From Micromonospora sp. ATCC 39149 (GTDB lineage Bacteria > Actinomycetota > Actinomycetes > Mycobacteriales > Micromonosporaceae), in NCBI RefSeq assembly GCF_000158815.1, contig NZ_GG657738.1:5081796-5122171 (forward strand): DNA of 40,376 nt, written 5' to 3'. Of the stretch, positions 32,482 to 40,376 are shown piece by piece. Within the stretch, counting starts at the first letter, position 1, and each line of letters begins with the position of its first letter. The notes under the pieces are model-generated. The model ran no database searches. It was not told where the DNA came from and saw nothing but the letters and a program-made list of their open reading frames with translations. Both the position numbers and the translations under genes were made by a program.

Positions 32482-33654
32482 GTGACCGCAGTCAGTCTCG
32501 GTATGCCCGTCGCGCCGCCCCCCGCGCTCGCCCCGCGCCGGGCCAGCCGTCAGATCATGGTCGGCTCGGTGCCGGTCGGTGGGGGCGCGCCGGTGTCGGT
32601 GCAGTCGATGACCACCACCCTCACCTCCGACGTCAACGCCACCCTCCAGCAGATCGCCGAGTTGACCGCGTCCGGCTGCCAGATCGTCCGGGTCGCCGTG
32701 CCGAGTCAGGACGACGTCGAGGCGCTGCCGGCGATCGCCCGCAAGTCGCAGATCCCGGTGATCGCCGACATCCACTTCCAGCCGAAGTACGTCTTCGCCG
32801 CGATCGACGCCGGCTGCGCCGCCGTCCGGGTGAACCCGGGCAACATCCGGCAGTTCGACGACAAGGTCAAGGAGATCGCCGCAGCGGCCTCCGCCGCCGG
32901 TACGCCGATCCGGATCGGCGTGAACGCCGGCTCGCTGGACAAGCGGCTGCTCGCCAAGTACGGCAGGGCCACCGCCGAGGCGCTGGTCGAGTCGGCGCTG
33001 TGGGAGTGCTCGCTGTTCGAGGAGCACGGCTTCCGGGACATCAAGATCTCGGTGAAGCACAACGACCCGGTGGTGATGATCCGGGCGTACCGGCAACTCG
33101 CCGAGCGCTGCGACTATCCGCTGCACCTCGGCGTCACCGAGGCGGGCCCCGCGTTCCAGGGCACCATCAAGTCGGCGGTCGCCTTCGGCGCGCTGCTGGC
33201 CGAGGGGATCGGCGACACGATCCGGGTGTCGCTGTCCGCCCCGCCGGTGGAGGAGATCAAGGTCGGCAACCAGATCCTGGAGTCGCTGGGGCTGCGCGAG
33301 CGGGGCCTGGAGATCGTCTCCTGCCCGTCCTGCGGCCGGGCCCAGGTCGACGTCTACAAGCTGGCCGAGGAGGTCACCGCCGGCCTGGAGGGGCTGCCGG
33401 TGCCGCTGCGGGTGGCCGTCATGGGCTGCGTCGTCAACGGCCCGGGGGAGGCCCGCGAGGCCGACCTCGGCGTCGCCTCGGGCAACGGCAAGGGCCAGAT
33501 CTTCGTCAAGGGCAAGGTCGTCAAGACCGTCCCCGAGGGGCAGATCGTGGAGACGCTGATCGCCGAGGCGCTGCGGATCGCCGACGAGATGGGCGCCGAG
33601 CTTCCCGAGGAACTGCGGGACCTGGTCCCGGGTGCCACCGTCACCGTGCACTGA
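32482..33654 (+). CDS. ispG: 4-hydroxy-3-methylbut-2-enyl diphosphate synthase (flavodoxin/ferredoxin)
   Basis: IspG (GcpE) is the [4Fe-4S] enzyme that converts MEcPP to HMBPP, the penultimate MEP step. The 390-residue product shows QIMVGSVPVGGGAPVSVQSM near the start, a TIM-barrel body (ADIHFQPKYVFAAI, VRVNPGNI), and three cluster cysteines in SCPSCGRAQVDV and MGCVVNGPGEARE. GTG 32482 (VTAVSLGMP) was chosen by comparison with family N-termini; GTG 32473 is possible. It lies 9 bp after rseP and is followed by a perfect 16-bp terminator. Confidence 0.97.
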   Translation: MTAVSLGMPVAPPPALAPRRASRQIMVGSVPVGGGAPVSVQSMTTTLTSDVNATLQQIAELTASGCQIVRVAVPSQDDVEALPAIARKSQIPVIADIHFQPKYVFAAIDAGCAAVRVNPGNIRQFDDKVKEIAAAASAAGTPIRIGVNAGSLDKRLLAKYGRATAEALVESALWECSLFEEHGFRDIKISVKHNDPVVMIRAYRQLAERCDYPLHLGVTEAGPAFQGTIKSAVAFGALLAEGIGDTIRVSLSAPPVEEIKVGNQILESLGLRERGLEIVSCPSCGRAQVDVYKLAEEVTAGLEGLPVPLRVAVMGCVVNGPGEAREADLGVASGNGKGQIFVKGKVVKTVPEGQIVETLIAEALRIADEMGAELPEELRDLVPGATVTVH

Positions 33655-33669
33655 CCGTCGCGTAACTCC

Positions 33670-33705
33670 GCAAGGGGGCCGTTCCACCGGGAACGGCCCC
33701 CTTGC
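33670..33705 (+). terminator. perfect 16-bp stem terminator after ispG
   Basis: The arms GCAAGGGGGCCGTTCC (33670-33685) and GGAACGGCCCCCTTGC (33690-33705) are exact complements with a 4-nt ACCG loop, 16 bp after the ispG stop. It ends the dxr-rseP-ispG unit. Confidence 0.93.
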
Positions 33706-33729
33706 GCGTACCCGCGGGCCACCACCGGG

Positions 33730-33782
33730 GTGAGAAGGGGACCCTTCTCTACCGTAGGCGTTAACAAGGGGCCCGTCCTTAC
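33730..33782 (-). repeat. copy 2 of the 52-55 bp stop-codon-proximal repeat
   Basis: This 53-bp copy reads on the minus strand GTAAGGACGGGCCCCTT, then TTAACGCCTACGGTA and GAGAAGGGTCCCCTTCTCAC. The GAGAAGGG/CCCTTCTC part is a perfect inverted repeat. The TAA in its first bases (33781-33779) is the stop codon of padR. Confidence 0.92.
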
Positions 33783-34363
33783 CCCTCGGCGAGGATGGCG
33801 TAGAGCTTGCGCCGGGTCTCGGCGAGCACCTGTGCGGCCCGCTCGCGCTGGTCGTCGGTGCCGGTCATCATCACCTGCCGCAGCGCGTGCATCGCCTGTG
33901 TGCCGGCGTCGCGGATGTCGTGCCAGCTCGCGACGGTGTCCTCGGCGAACTCGCCCCACGGTGGGGCCTGCGCCGCCTGGTCCGCCTCGGCGCGGCCCGC
34001 GTCGGTGAGGGTGAACCGCCTGCGTCCGCCGCCGGCCTCCTCGGTCTCGGCGACGACGACGCCCTCGTCCTCCAAGAGCTGAAGGGTCGGGTAGATCGAC
34101 CCGGGGCTGGGCCGCCAGGCCCCGCCGGTGCGGGAGTCGATCTCCTGGATCATCTCGTACCCGTGCATCGGCCGCTCGGTGAGCAGGGCCAGCACGGCCG
34201 CCCGGACGTTGGGCCGCCGCCCCCGTCCCCGCCCCCGGTGGCCGCCCCGCCCGCCGTGCGGGCCCCCGTGTCCGGGCGGCACCGGCGGAAAGGGTGGGCC
34301 GGGCGGGAAACCGAAGCCGCGCATCCGCGCCTCGCGCATGGGCGTACGTCGGGGGATTCTCAT
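33779..34363 (-). CDS. PadR-family transcriptional regulator
   Basis: The 194-residue protein has a Gly/Pro/His/Arg-rich disordered N-terminus (~50 residues) and a PadR winged helix: VRAAVLALLTERPMHGYEMI and SPGSIYPTLQLLEDEGVV. A C-terminal helix follows for dimerisation (ERAAQVLAETRRKLYAILAEG). PadR proteins usually repress small transport or detoxification operons and respond to small molecules. ATG 34363 has GGGGAG 5-6 nt upstream. Two 8-bp palindromes lie 29-47 bp upstream of the start, suggesting autoregulation. The divergent GNAT gene shares this intergenic region. Confidence 0.9.
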   Translation of the reverse strand: MRIPRRTPMREARMRGFGFPPGPPFPPVPPGHGGPHGGRGGHRGRGRGRRPNVRAAVLALLTERPMHGYEMIQEIDSRTGGAWRPSPGSIYPTLQLLEDEGVVVAETEEAGGGRRRFTLTDAGRAEADQAAQAPPWGEFAEDTVASWHDIRDAGTQAMHALRQVMMTGTDDQRERAAQVLAETRRKLYAILAEG

Positions 34364-34391
34364 GGTTGTCTCCCCTCATAGTTCGATCGCT

Positions 34392-34410
34392 GATGCATCA
34401 ACGATATATC
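34392..34410. promoter_or_regulatory. tandem palindromes upstream of padR (candidate operator)
   Basis: GATGCATC (34392-34399) and GATATATC (34403-34410) are perfect 8-bp palindromes three bases apart, in an AT-rich patch within very GC-rich DNA. Together they have the spacing of PadR-type sites with AT-rich half-sites. PadR binding is inferred from position only. Confidence 0.5.
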
Positions 34411-34515
34411 GCCAACCTGTCGCCGAAAAGTTGTTTTTCCGGTGCCGGCGGCGGGTGGAGGACGGACCCCGCACTCGGCCGGCGAGGCGGGGGGCCGATC
34501 TGGCAGGCTGGTGAC

Positions 34516-35355
34516 GTGCTGACGGTGCCGGTGCGGCAACTCGGGGAATCGGAGCGGCGCGCGGTCGAGCGGCTGCTCGACCTCGACCCGTTCGCGGGAG
34601 CGCAGGTCGCCGAGCGGGTCAACGCGCGCGGGTTGGCCTGGTGGCGGGCCGAGGGGCGGATCCTGGGGTACGGCGCGCGCCGCAACCTGGAGTCGATCTG
34701 TTGGCTCGGCGGCAACCTCACCCCCGTGCTCGCCTCGGAGTCCGCCGTCGCCGCCTACGCCGAGCTGCTCGCCGCCGAGGAACGGCTCTGCTCGTCGATC
34801 GTCGGGCGGGCCGACGCGGTGCTCGGGCTCTGGGACCGGTTGTGCGGGCACTGGGGGCCGGCCCGCGACGTCCGGCCCAACCAGCCGCTGCTGGCCACCG
34901 ACGCGCCGCCGTCGGTCGTGACCGACCCCGACGTGCGGCTCGTGCGCGGCAACGAGGTCGACCGGCTCTTCCCCGCCGCCGTTGCCATGTACACCGAGGA
35001 GGTCGGCGTCTCGCCGCTGGTCGAGGACAGCGGGCGCGGCTACCGGCGGCGGGTCGCCGACCTGGTCCGGGCCGGTCGGGCGTACGCCCGGTTCGTCGAC
35101 GGCCAGGTCGTCTTCAAGGCCGAGCTGGCGGTGGTGACCCGGCACACGGCGCAGGTCCAGGGCGTCTGGGTGGCCCCGCAGTGGCGCGGCCGGGGGATCG
35201 CCACGGCGGCGATGGCGGCGGTCGTGCGGGACGCGCTGCTGCGGGTGGCCCCGACCGTCAGCCTGTACGTCAACGACTTCAACCTGCCGGCCCGCCGCGT
35301 CTACGAGCGCTGCGGGTTCCGCACGGTCGGCACTCTCGCCACCATCCTCTTCTGA
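34516..35355 (+). CDS. DUF4081-GNAT N-acetyltransferase
   Basis: The 279-residue protein pairs an N-terminal DUF4081-type region (VERLLDLDPFAGAQVAERVN, ARRNLESICWLGGNL) with a C-terminal GNAT domain. The acetyl-CoA loop VWVAPQWRGRGIATAAMAAV is intact, followed by NDFNLPARRVYERCGF. A two-domain GNAT of this type follows ispG in mycobacteria (Rv2867c region), so synteny supports the assignment. Substrate is unknown. GTG 34516 (VLTVPVRQLGESE) was chosen as start. It is divergent from padR and is followed immediately by the third copy of the repeat element. Confidence 0.85.
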   Translation: MLTVPVRQLGESERRAVERLLDLDPFAGAQVAERVNARGLAWWRAEGRILGYGARRNLESICWLGGNLTPVLASESAVAAYAELLAAEERLCSSIVGRADAVLGLWDRLCGHWGPARDVRPNQPLLATDAPPSVVTDPDVRLVRGNEVDRLFPAAVAMYTEEVGVSPLVEDSGRGYRRRVADLVRAGRAYARFVDGQVVFKAELAVVTRHTAQVQGVWVAPQWRGRGIATAAMAAVVRDALLRVAPTVSLYVNDFNLPARRVYERCGFRTVGTLATILF

Positions 35356-35356
35356 G

Positions 35357-35411
35357 GTGCAAGGAAGGGCCCCTTCTTAACGCCTGCGGTAGAGAAGGCT
35401 CCCCTTCTCAC
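35357..35411 (+). repeat. copy 3 of the 52-55 bp stop-codon-proximal repeat
   Basis: This 55-bp copy on the plus strand begins one base after the TGA of the GNAT gene. It reads GTGCAAGGAAGGGCCCCTT, then TTAACGCCTGCGGTA and GAGAAGGCTCCCCTTCTCAC. Orientation relative to the upstream gene is the same as for copies 1 and 2. Confidence 0.9.
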
Positions 35412-35544
35412 CCCGCCAGCTCGCCGGCGGCGCGGGTCGGGCCGGTCCGGCCTCGGACGGGTGGCGCGGGCGGTAAATGCGTTGAAGGCCCCGGCCGGAT
35501 CACGGAGGGTGGAGATACCGCCCCGAGAGTCCGGAGGGACCGAC

Positions 35545-37210
35545 ATGCGCCTTTTCCGTGACCTGTGGGCCACCTCAGCACGCCGGATGACGCTCGTGGC
35601 CGCGCTGGTCGTGCTCGGTGCCGCAGGCCAGGCCGCCGCCGCGGCGCTCGCCGGCCCGGTGCTGGTGCACCGCTCGGGTGTCCTGTTCGTCGTCCTGGCG
35701 GTGGCGCTGTGCGCCGTCGTCGTCACCGACCTCACCATCGGGCTCGTGATGGCCGGCGTCACCGCCGACTGGTCGGCCGACGTCCGGCGGCGGCTGTGCC
35801 GGGTGGCGCTCGGGCAGGACCTGCCGACCCTGGAGGGCACCCCGGTCGGCGAGCTACTGGACCGGATCGACGGCGACGTATACCAGGTCGCCTCCGAGGT
35901 GCGCGGGCACGGCGTACGCATCGCCCAGATGGCCGCCACGGGCCTGCTCTCCACGGTCGTCGCCCTGGTGGTGTGGTGGCCGGCCGGGGTGAGCATGCTC
36001 GCGCTGAGCGCGCTGCTCGCCCTCGTCCTGCGCCGCCCGACCCAACGGATCGCCCCGGCCCGGATGGCCGAGGAGGAGGCCCAGACCGACCTCGCCGCCG
36101 TCATGGAGGAGGCCGTCCACGGCCAGGACGACGTGCGCACCAGCCTCGCCCGGCCGTACGTGCTGCGACTCTATGCCCAACGCGCCGCCGCCGTGCTGGC
36201 CCGGGGGGCCGTGGTGTGGCGGATGTCGGCGTGGGTGACCGTCGTCGGCGCCGGCGTCATCCGGGTCGGCATCGCCGGGGTGGTCCTCGGCGGGGCGTGG
36301 GCCCTGGCCGCCGGACGGATGGACGCGGCCCGGCTGACCGCCGTGTGGCTGCTCGTGCTCGGGTTCGGCATGACCGTCGAGCACGTCAGCCGGATGGTGC
36401 CCGAGTTGCAGTACGCGATCGGCGCGTGGGGGCGGGTGCAACTGCTGCAGGACGCCCCGCAGGAGCCGGCCGGCGGGCGGGAGCCCGTCGAGGGCGACCT
36501 GGTCGTGCGCCACCTCACCTTCCGCTACCCGGCGGGCGGGGTCGACAGTGACCGCGCCCCGGCGCTGCGCGACGTGTCGCTGACGTTCGTCCGGGGCCGG
36601 TCGTACGCCCTGATCGGCCGGACCGGGTCCGGCAAGTCGACGCTGGCGAAGGTGCTCACCCGGGCCGTGGACCTGCCGCGCGGCACCGTCCTGCTCGGCG
36701 ACACCGACCTGCTCGACCTCGACGTCGAACGGCTGCGCCGGTGGATCGCCGTGGTCCCGCAGCGCACCGAGATCCTGTCCGGCACCCTCGCCGAGAACGT
36801 CGCGCTGTTCGACCCCGAGCTGCTCGACGACGCCGCGCGGGCGCTGGACGAGCTGGGGTTGGCCGGCTGGATCGCCGGGCTGCCCGACGGCCTGGACACC
36901 CGGCTGGGCGAGGGCGGGCACGTGCTGTCGGCCGGGCAGGAGCAGCTCGTCGCGTTCGCCCGGATCCTGGTCCGCGACCCGCACGTGGTGATCCTCGACG
37001 AGGCCACCGCGCGGCTGGACCCGATCACCGAGACGCTGGTGCAGCGGGCCACCGACCGGCTGCTCGCCGGCCGGATCGGCATCGTCATCGCGCACCGGCT
37101 CTCCTCGGTGCGCCGCTGCGACGAGGTGGTGGTGCTGGCCGACGGCGCGGTCGTCGAGGCGGGACCGCTGGATTCCTCGGAACGGTTCGCCGAGCTGCTG
37201 GCGGTCAGCC
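35545..37210 (+). CDS. ABC exporter, first half (TMD1-NBD1); frame breaks at about 37200-37215
   Basis: From ATG 35545 (MRLFRDLWATSARR; GGAGGG upstream) the reading encodes a type IV ABC exporter transmembrane domain (residues ~15-300) and a nucleotide-binding domain: Walker A GRTGSGKSTLAKVL, signature LSAGQEQLVAFARI, Walker B VVILDEATARLD, H-loop IVIAHRLSSV. All catalytic residues are present. After ELLAVSPRL the same frame turns into Arg/Gly/Trp-rich nonsense, while the next frame carries a GC3-rich Gly/Ala linker leading into a second TMD. The end coordinate marks that break, not a stop codon. The gene was probably one TMD-NBD-TMD-NBD polypeptide. Substrate unknown. Confidence 0.75.
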
Positions 37211-39131
37211 CACGCCTCCGCGTACGCCGGGGCGGGCGTTGGCGGGCGGGCCGGGGCGGGTGGCGGTGGACAGGCCGGGGCAGGCGTTGGCGGGGCGGGT
37301 GCCAACGGGCCCGCCGGGGCGGGTGTCGGCGGGCAGGCGGCCGGCACCGCCGTACTGACCGACCTGCCGCCGGCGTCGGACGCGGCCGGCGGCCCCGGCA
37401 CGCCCGTGGGGGCCGCGCGGGCGAAGGTCGCGCCGCCACCGCTGCCGCCGGCACCGCGCGTCCGCACGATGCGGGAGATCCTCCGCCTCGCCACCAACGA
37501 CCCGCGGTACGGCGTCACGGCGATCTCGCTGTTCGGGTTCGGGACCCTGCTCGGCCTCGACGGCTCGGTGCTGCCCTGGCTCTGGGCGGACCTGGTCGAC
37601 GGAGTCGGTGGCCCGTGGTGGCCGGCGGTCGGGATCGTGACCGCGTTGCTGGTGACCGTGCCGGTGCCGTACCTCACCAGCATCCTGTTCCCGAACTGGT
37701 GGGTGCGGCAGATGCTGCGGATCAGCCTGCGGCTGGTGCACGGGCAGACCGGGCCGCGCCGGATCAGCGGGCACACCCCGGCCGAGGTGGTCGCCCAGGG
37801 CGGCGACACCGAGCGGGTGGTGATCCTCGCCGACAACCTGTTCGATCAGGGCATCGTCGTGCTCATCTTGGCGGCGATGACGGTGGTCTCCGGCTTCGTG
37901 GTCCCGGCCGCTTTCTTCCTCGGGACGATGGTCGTCTCCGGGCTCGCGGCGACGCTGTTCGGGCCTCGCCTGGAGCGGTCGGCGCGGGCCACGGGTGGCG
38001 GCGCGGGCGGCGTTCGCCACCGCGCTGGTGTCGTCGCTGTCGGCCGCCCGTACGGTGAAACTGGCCGGTGCGACCCGGCCCGTGCTGGGCCACCTCGCCG
38101 ACCTCGACACCGTCCGCAGCGAGCGGCAGCGCCGGGAGATCTCCGTGCAGGTCTGGGCCCGGTCGACGCCGGCCCTGGCCAGCGGCCTGCTGCCGATCGG
38201 TGCCTGGGCGCTCTACCTCACCGGCGGGCTGTCCGCCGGGGCGACCCTGGTCGTGGTCTCCACGCTCGGCGCGGCCCGCTGGTTCGCGTGGACGACGGCG
38301 TCCCTGGTCTCCCAGCTACCGTCCGCGCGGGTGTGGACGCGCCGGACGGTCGCGATGACCGGGGTCGGGGCGTACTCGGCGCCGGTGCCCGGGGTCGACC
38401 TGGCCGCCGGGACCGCGCCCGCGCCGGAGCCCCCGCCGCGGCACCCGTTGCGCCGGCTGGAGATGGTCGGCTTCGGCGCGCTGCACACCGACGGTACGCT
38501 CGCCGTCCACGACGTCGACCTGACCGTGGAACGTGGCGAGCTGGTGCTCGTCGTCGGGCCGGTCGGCTCGGGCAAGTCGTCGCTGCTGCGCGCCCTCGCT
38601 GGGATCGTGCACCACACGGGCAGCCTGCGGTGGAACGGCGAGCCTGTCACCTCGCCGGAGCTGTTCCTTCGTCCCCAGCAGGTCGGTTACGTCGGTCAGC
38701 TACCCCGGGTGCTCTCCGGCACGGTCGCCGACAACGTCGCGCTCGGTCACGAGGTGGACGCGGCCGGGGCGGTGTCGACGGCCCAGCTCGAGCACGACCT
38801 GGCGACGGCAGGAGGCGGGCTCGGGCTGCTCATCGGGCACAAGGGCACCCGGCTCTCCGGCGGGCAGCTCCAGCGGCTGGCGCTGGCCCGGGCGCTGGCC
38901 CCGCGCACGGAGTTGCTGGTCGCCGACGACGTGTCCTCCGCGCTGGACGTCACGACGGAGCTTGAGTTGTGGGCGGCGCTGCGCGAGCACGGGGTGACGG
39001 TGGTCGGCTCGACGTCGAAGCGGGCGGCGCTGGTCCGCGCCGACCAGGTGGTGGTGCTCGTCGACGGCACGGTCGCGGCCCACGGCACCTGGCGGGACCT
39101 GGAACGGGACTGGGGCCACCTGGCCGGCTGA
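37211..39131 (+). CDS. ABC exporter, second half (linker-TMD2-degenerate NBD2); frame breaks again at about 37990
   Basis: A Gly/Ala-rich linker (AGAGVGG repeats, about 37212-37340) leads to VRTMREILRLATNDPRYGVT and a second ABC transmembrane domain. At about 37985-37995 the frame shifts by one base, and coding continues as AARAAFATALVSSLSAARTV to NBD2. NBD2 has Walker A GPVGSGKSSLLRAL and signature LSGGQLQRLALARAL. However, its Walker B is LLVADDVSSALD (Asp instead of the catalytic Glu), and the H-loop reads GSTSKRAAL with no histidine. NBD2 is therefore a degenerate ATP site, as in asymmetric exporters. If the second half is a separate gene, GTG 37406 is its first start. The stop is TGA 39129-39131. 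Confidence 0.72.
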
Positions 39132-39156
39132 CCAACCCGGCGGTGCGGGCGGCGGG

Positions 39157-40224
39157 TCAGAAGGCGCGGGCGTACTGGGCGGGCCAGTCTGGCGTCGCGC
39201 CGAGCTTGGCCGCCGCCCGCCGGGGCCAGTACGGGTCACGCAGCAGTTCCCGGCCCAGCAGGACCAGGTCCGCCTCCCCGCCGGCCACGATCCGCTCGGC
39301 CTGCTCCGGCTCGACGATCAGGCCGACCGCGCCGGTCGGCACGCCGACCTCCCGGCGGATACGAGCGGCTAGCGGCACCTGGTATCCGGGGCCGACGGGG
39401 ATGGTGGCCCGGGGAACCGCGCCGCCGGAGGAGGTGTCCACCAGGTCGACGCCGGCCGCCGCCAGTTCCCCGGCGAGCACGACGCTGTCCTCGATGGTCC
39501 ACCCGCCGTCGGTCCAGTCGGTGGCGGAGATCCGGGTCAGCACCGGGACGCTCTCGCCGACCGTCGTGCGGACCGCGCGGGCCACCTCCAGGGTCAGCCG
39601 CATCCGGCCGGCCCGGTCCCCGCCCCAGCCGTCGGCGCGGTGGTTGGTCAGCGGGGAGAGGAACTCGTGCAGCAGGTACCCGTGCGCGGCGTGGATCTCC
39701 ACGGCGGCGAAGCCGGCGGCCACCGCGCGGCCGGCGGCGGTGGCGAACGCCTCGACCACCCCCGCGATCCCCGCCTGGTCGAGCGCGGTCGGCACCCGGT
39801 ACTCCGGGGCGAACGGCTCCGCGCCGGGGCCGACGGGCGTCCAGCCGCCCTCGGCGTCGGGCACCCCGCCGCGTTCCCGCGCCCACGGCTGGTACGTCGA
39901 CGCCTTGAACCCGGCGTGCGCGAGCTGCACGGCGGGCACCGCGCCCTGCGCCGCGACGAACGCGGTGATCGGCCGCCACGCGTCGACGTGCGCGTCGGAC
40001 CAGAGCCCGGTGTCCCGGGGGCTGATCCGGCCCTCGGGCACCACGGCGGTCGCCTCGGTGAGCACCAGGCCCGCGCCGCCGACCGCGCGGGAGCCCAGGT
40101 GTACGCGGTGCCAGTCGGTCGGCAGGCCGTCCGGTCCCGCGCTGTACTGGCACATCGGGGCGAGGGCGACCCGGTTGGGCAGGGTGACGGCGCGCAGCGC
40201 CAGGGGCGTGAACAGGGTGCTCAT
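39157..40224 (-). CDS. YqjM-like NADH:flavin oxidoreductase (Old Yellow Enzyme)
   Basis: The 355-residue FMN enzyme is an ene-reductase that reduces activated C=C bonds. It opens MSTLFTPLALRAVTLPNRVA and has the YqjM-class Cys25 (APMCQYSAG) that tunes FMN potential. It also carries the substrate-binding region VEIHAAHGYLLHEFLSP, then NHRADGWGGDRAGR, and the phosphate-binding C-terminal stretch DLVLLGRELLRDPYWPRRAA. ATG 40224 has GGAGAAG 8-9 nt upstream; a longer reading to 40356 lacks support. It ends 26 bp from the convergent ABC gene. The remaining 152 bases to the right edge show no gene to me. Confidence 0.93.
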   Translation of the reverse strand: MSTLFTPLALRAVTLPNRVALAPMCQYSAGPDGLPTDWHRVHLGSRAVGGAGLVLTEATAVVPEGRISPRDTGLWSDAHVDAWRPITAFVAAQGAVPAVQLAHAGFKASTYQPWARERGGVPDAEGGWTPVGPGAEPFAPEYRVPTALDQAGIAGVVEAFATAAGRAVAAGFAAVEIHAAHGYLLHEFLSPLTNHRADGWGGDRAGRMRLTLEVARAVRTTVGESVPVLTRISATDWTDGGWTIEDSVVLAGELAAAGVDLVDTSSGGAVPRATIPVGPGYQVPLAARIRREVGVPTGAVGLIVEPEQAERIVAGGEADLVLLGRELLRDPYWPRRAAAKLGATPDWPAQYARAF

Positions 40225-40376
40225 GTCGTGATCTTCTCCGGAGCTGTCAGGCGGGTACGGGGGCCGGCCCGTGGGCGCGGGAGGGGTGGCCGACGTCGCC
40301 CGGCTGAGCCGGGGCGTCCCGGCCAGCCTCGTCCGTCGCCGGTGCGACGAGGTCACGGCGGCTGGCAGAGTCGTAC

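Noticed and set aside
1..40376. CRISPR arrays, rRNA or tRNA genes
   Set aside because: No regularly spaced direct repeats of CRISPR size and no rRNA or tRNA cloverleaf-like sequence was recognised by eye; a tRNA/rRNA scan was not possible here.

Overview
The window is a very GC-rich actinobacterial chromosome segment. Gene content, gene order and a recurring 52-55 bp intergenic element make Micromonosporaceae (Micromonospora-like) the best guess, but this is inference: no rRNA or other taxonomic marker was compared.

Layout. (1) 1-3003: minus-strand yraN and the start of a ComM/YifB ATPase that runs off the left edge, then a plus-strand proline-rich membrane protein of unknown function. (2) 3207-10756: the conserved translation and envelope block rpsB, tsf, pyrH, frr, cdsA, rlmN and a DivIVA-domain protein, with clear hairpin terminators after tsf and after the DivIVA gene. 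(3) 10875-18431: a DUF2631-like membrane protein followed by accessory genes: a metallo-beta-lactamase/Rieske protein, a CrtI-like FAD oxidoreductase, a Tat-exported PhoX/DUF839 protein, a YihY-type membrane protein, a GNAT and a DinB-family protein. (4) 18478-27830: a tightly packed, translationally coupled cluster menF-menE-menB-menC-menD, Trm112-like, VOC, UbiE/MenG-like methyltransferase and ACMSD-like amidohydrolase. On the left is a Tn3-family transposase remnant; on the right is a scar where a SnoaL-like fragment meets an oppositely oriented RibD/DHFR-like fragment. (5) 28137-29794: two tandem, distantly related secreted proteins. (6) 29957-35355: the conserved MEP-pathway block dxr-rseP-ispG, a PadR regulator and a DUF4081/GNAT protein. 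(7) 35545-40224: a fused, frame-disrupted ABC exporter and a YqjM-like ene-reductase.

How it fits together. rpsB-rlmN and dxr-ispG are vertical core blocks that lie close together in other actinobacteria, so the material between about 11.3 and 29.8 kb looks like accessory DNA inserted between them. The men cluster encodes the route from chorismate to DHNA-CoA except MenH, and no MenA prenyltransferase or DHNA-CoA thioesterase is visible. Instead it carries a predicted aromatic-acid decarboxylase coupled to a C-methyltransferase. Two readings are open: a mobile menaquinone operon, or a pathway to a small non-prenylated naphthoquinone. The second is the most interesting hypothesis here and is not proven by sequence.

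Several genes (comM, the 1.66-3.0 kb gene, the ABC exporter, the SnoaL remnant) show single-frame shifts in GC-rich tracts. Some may be sequencing errors.
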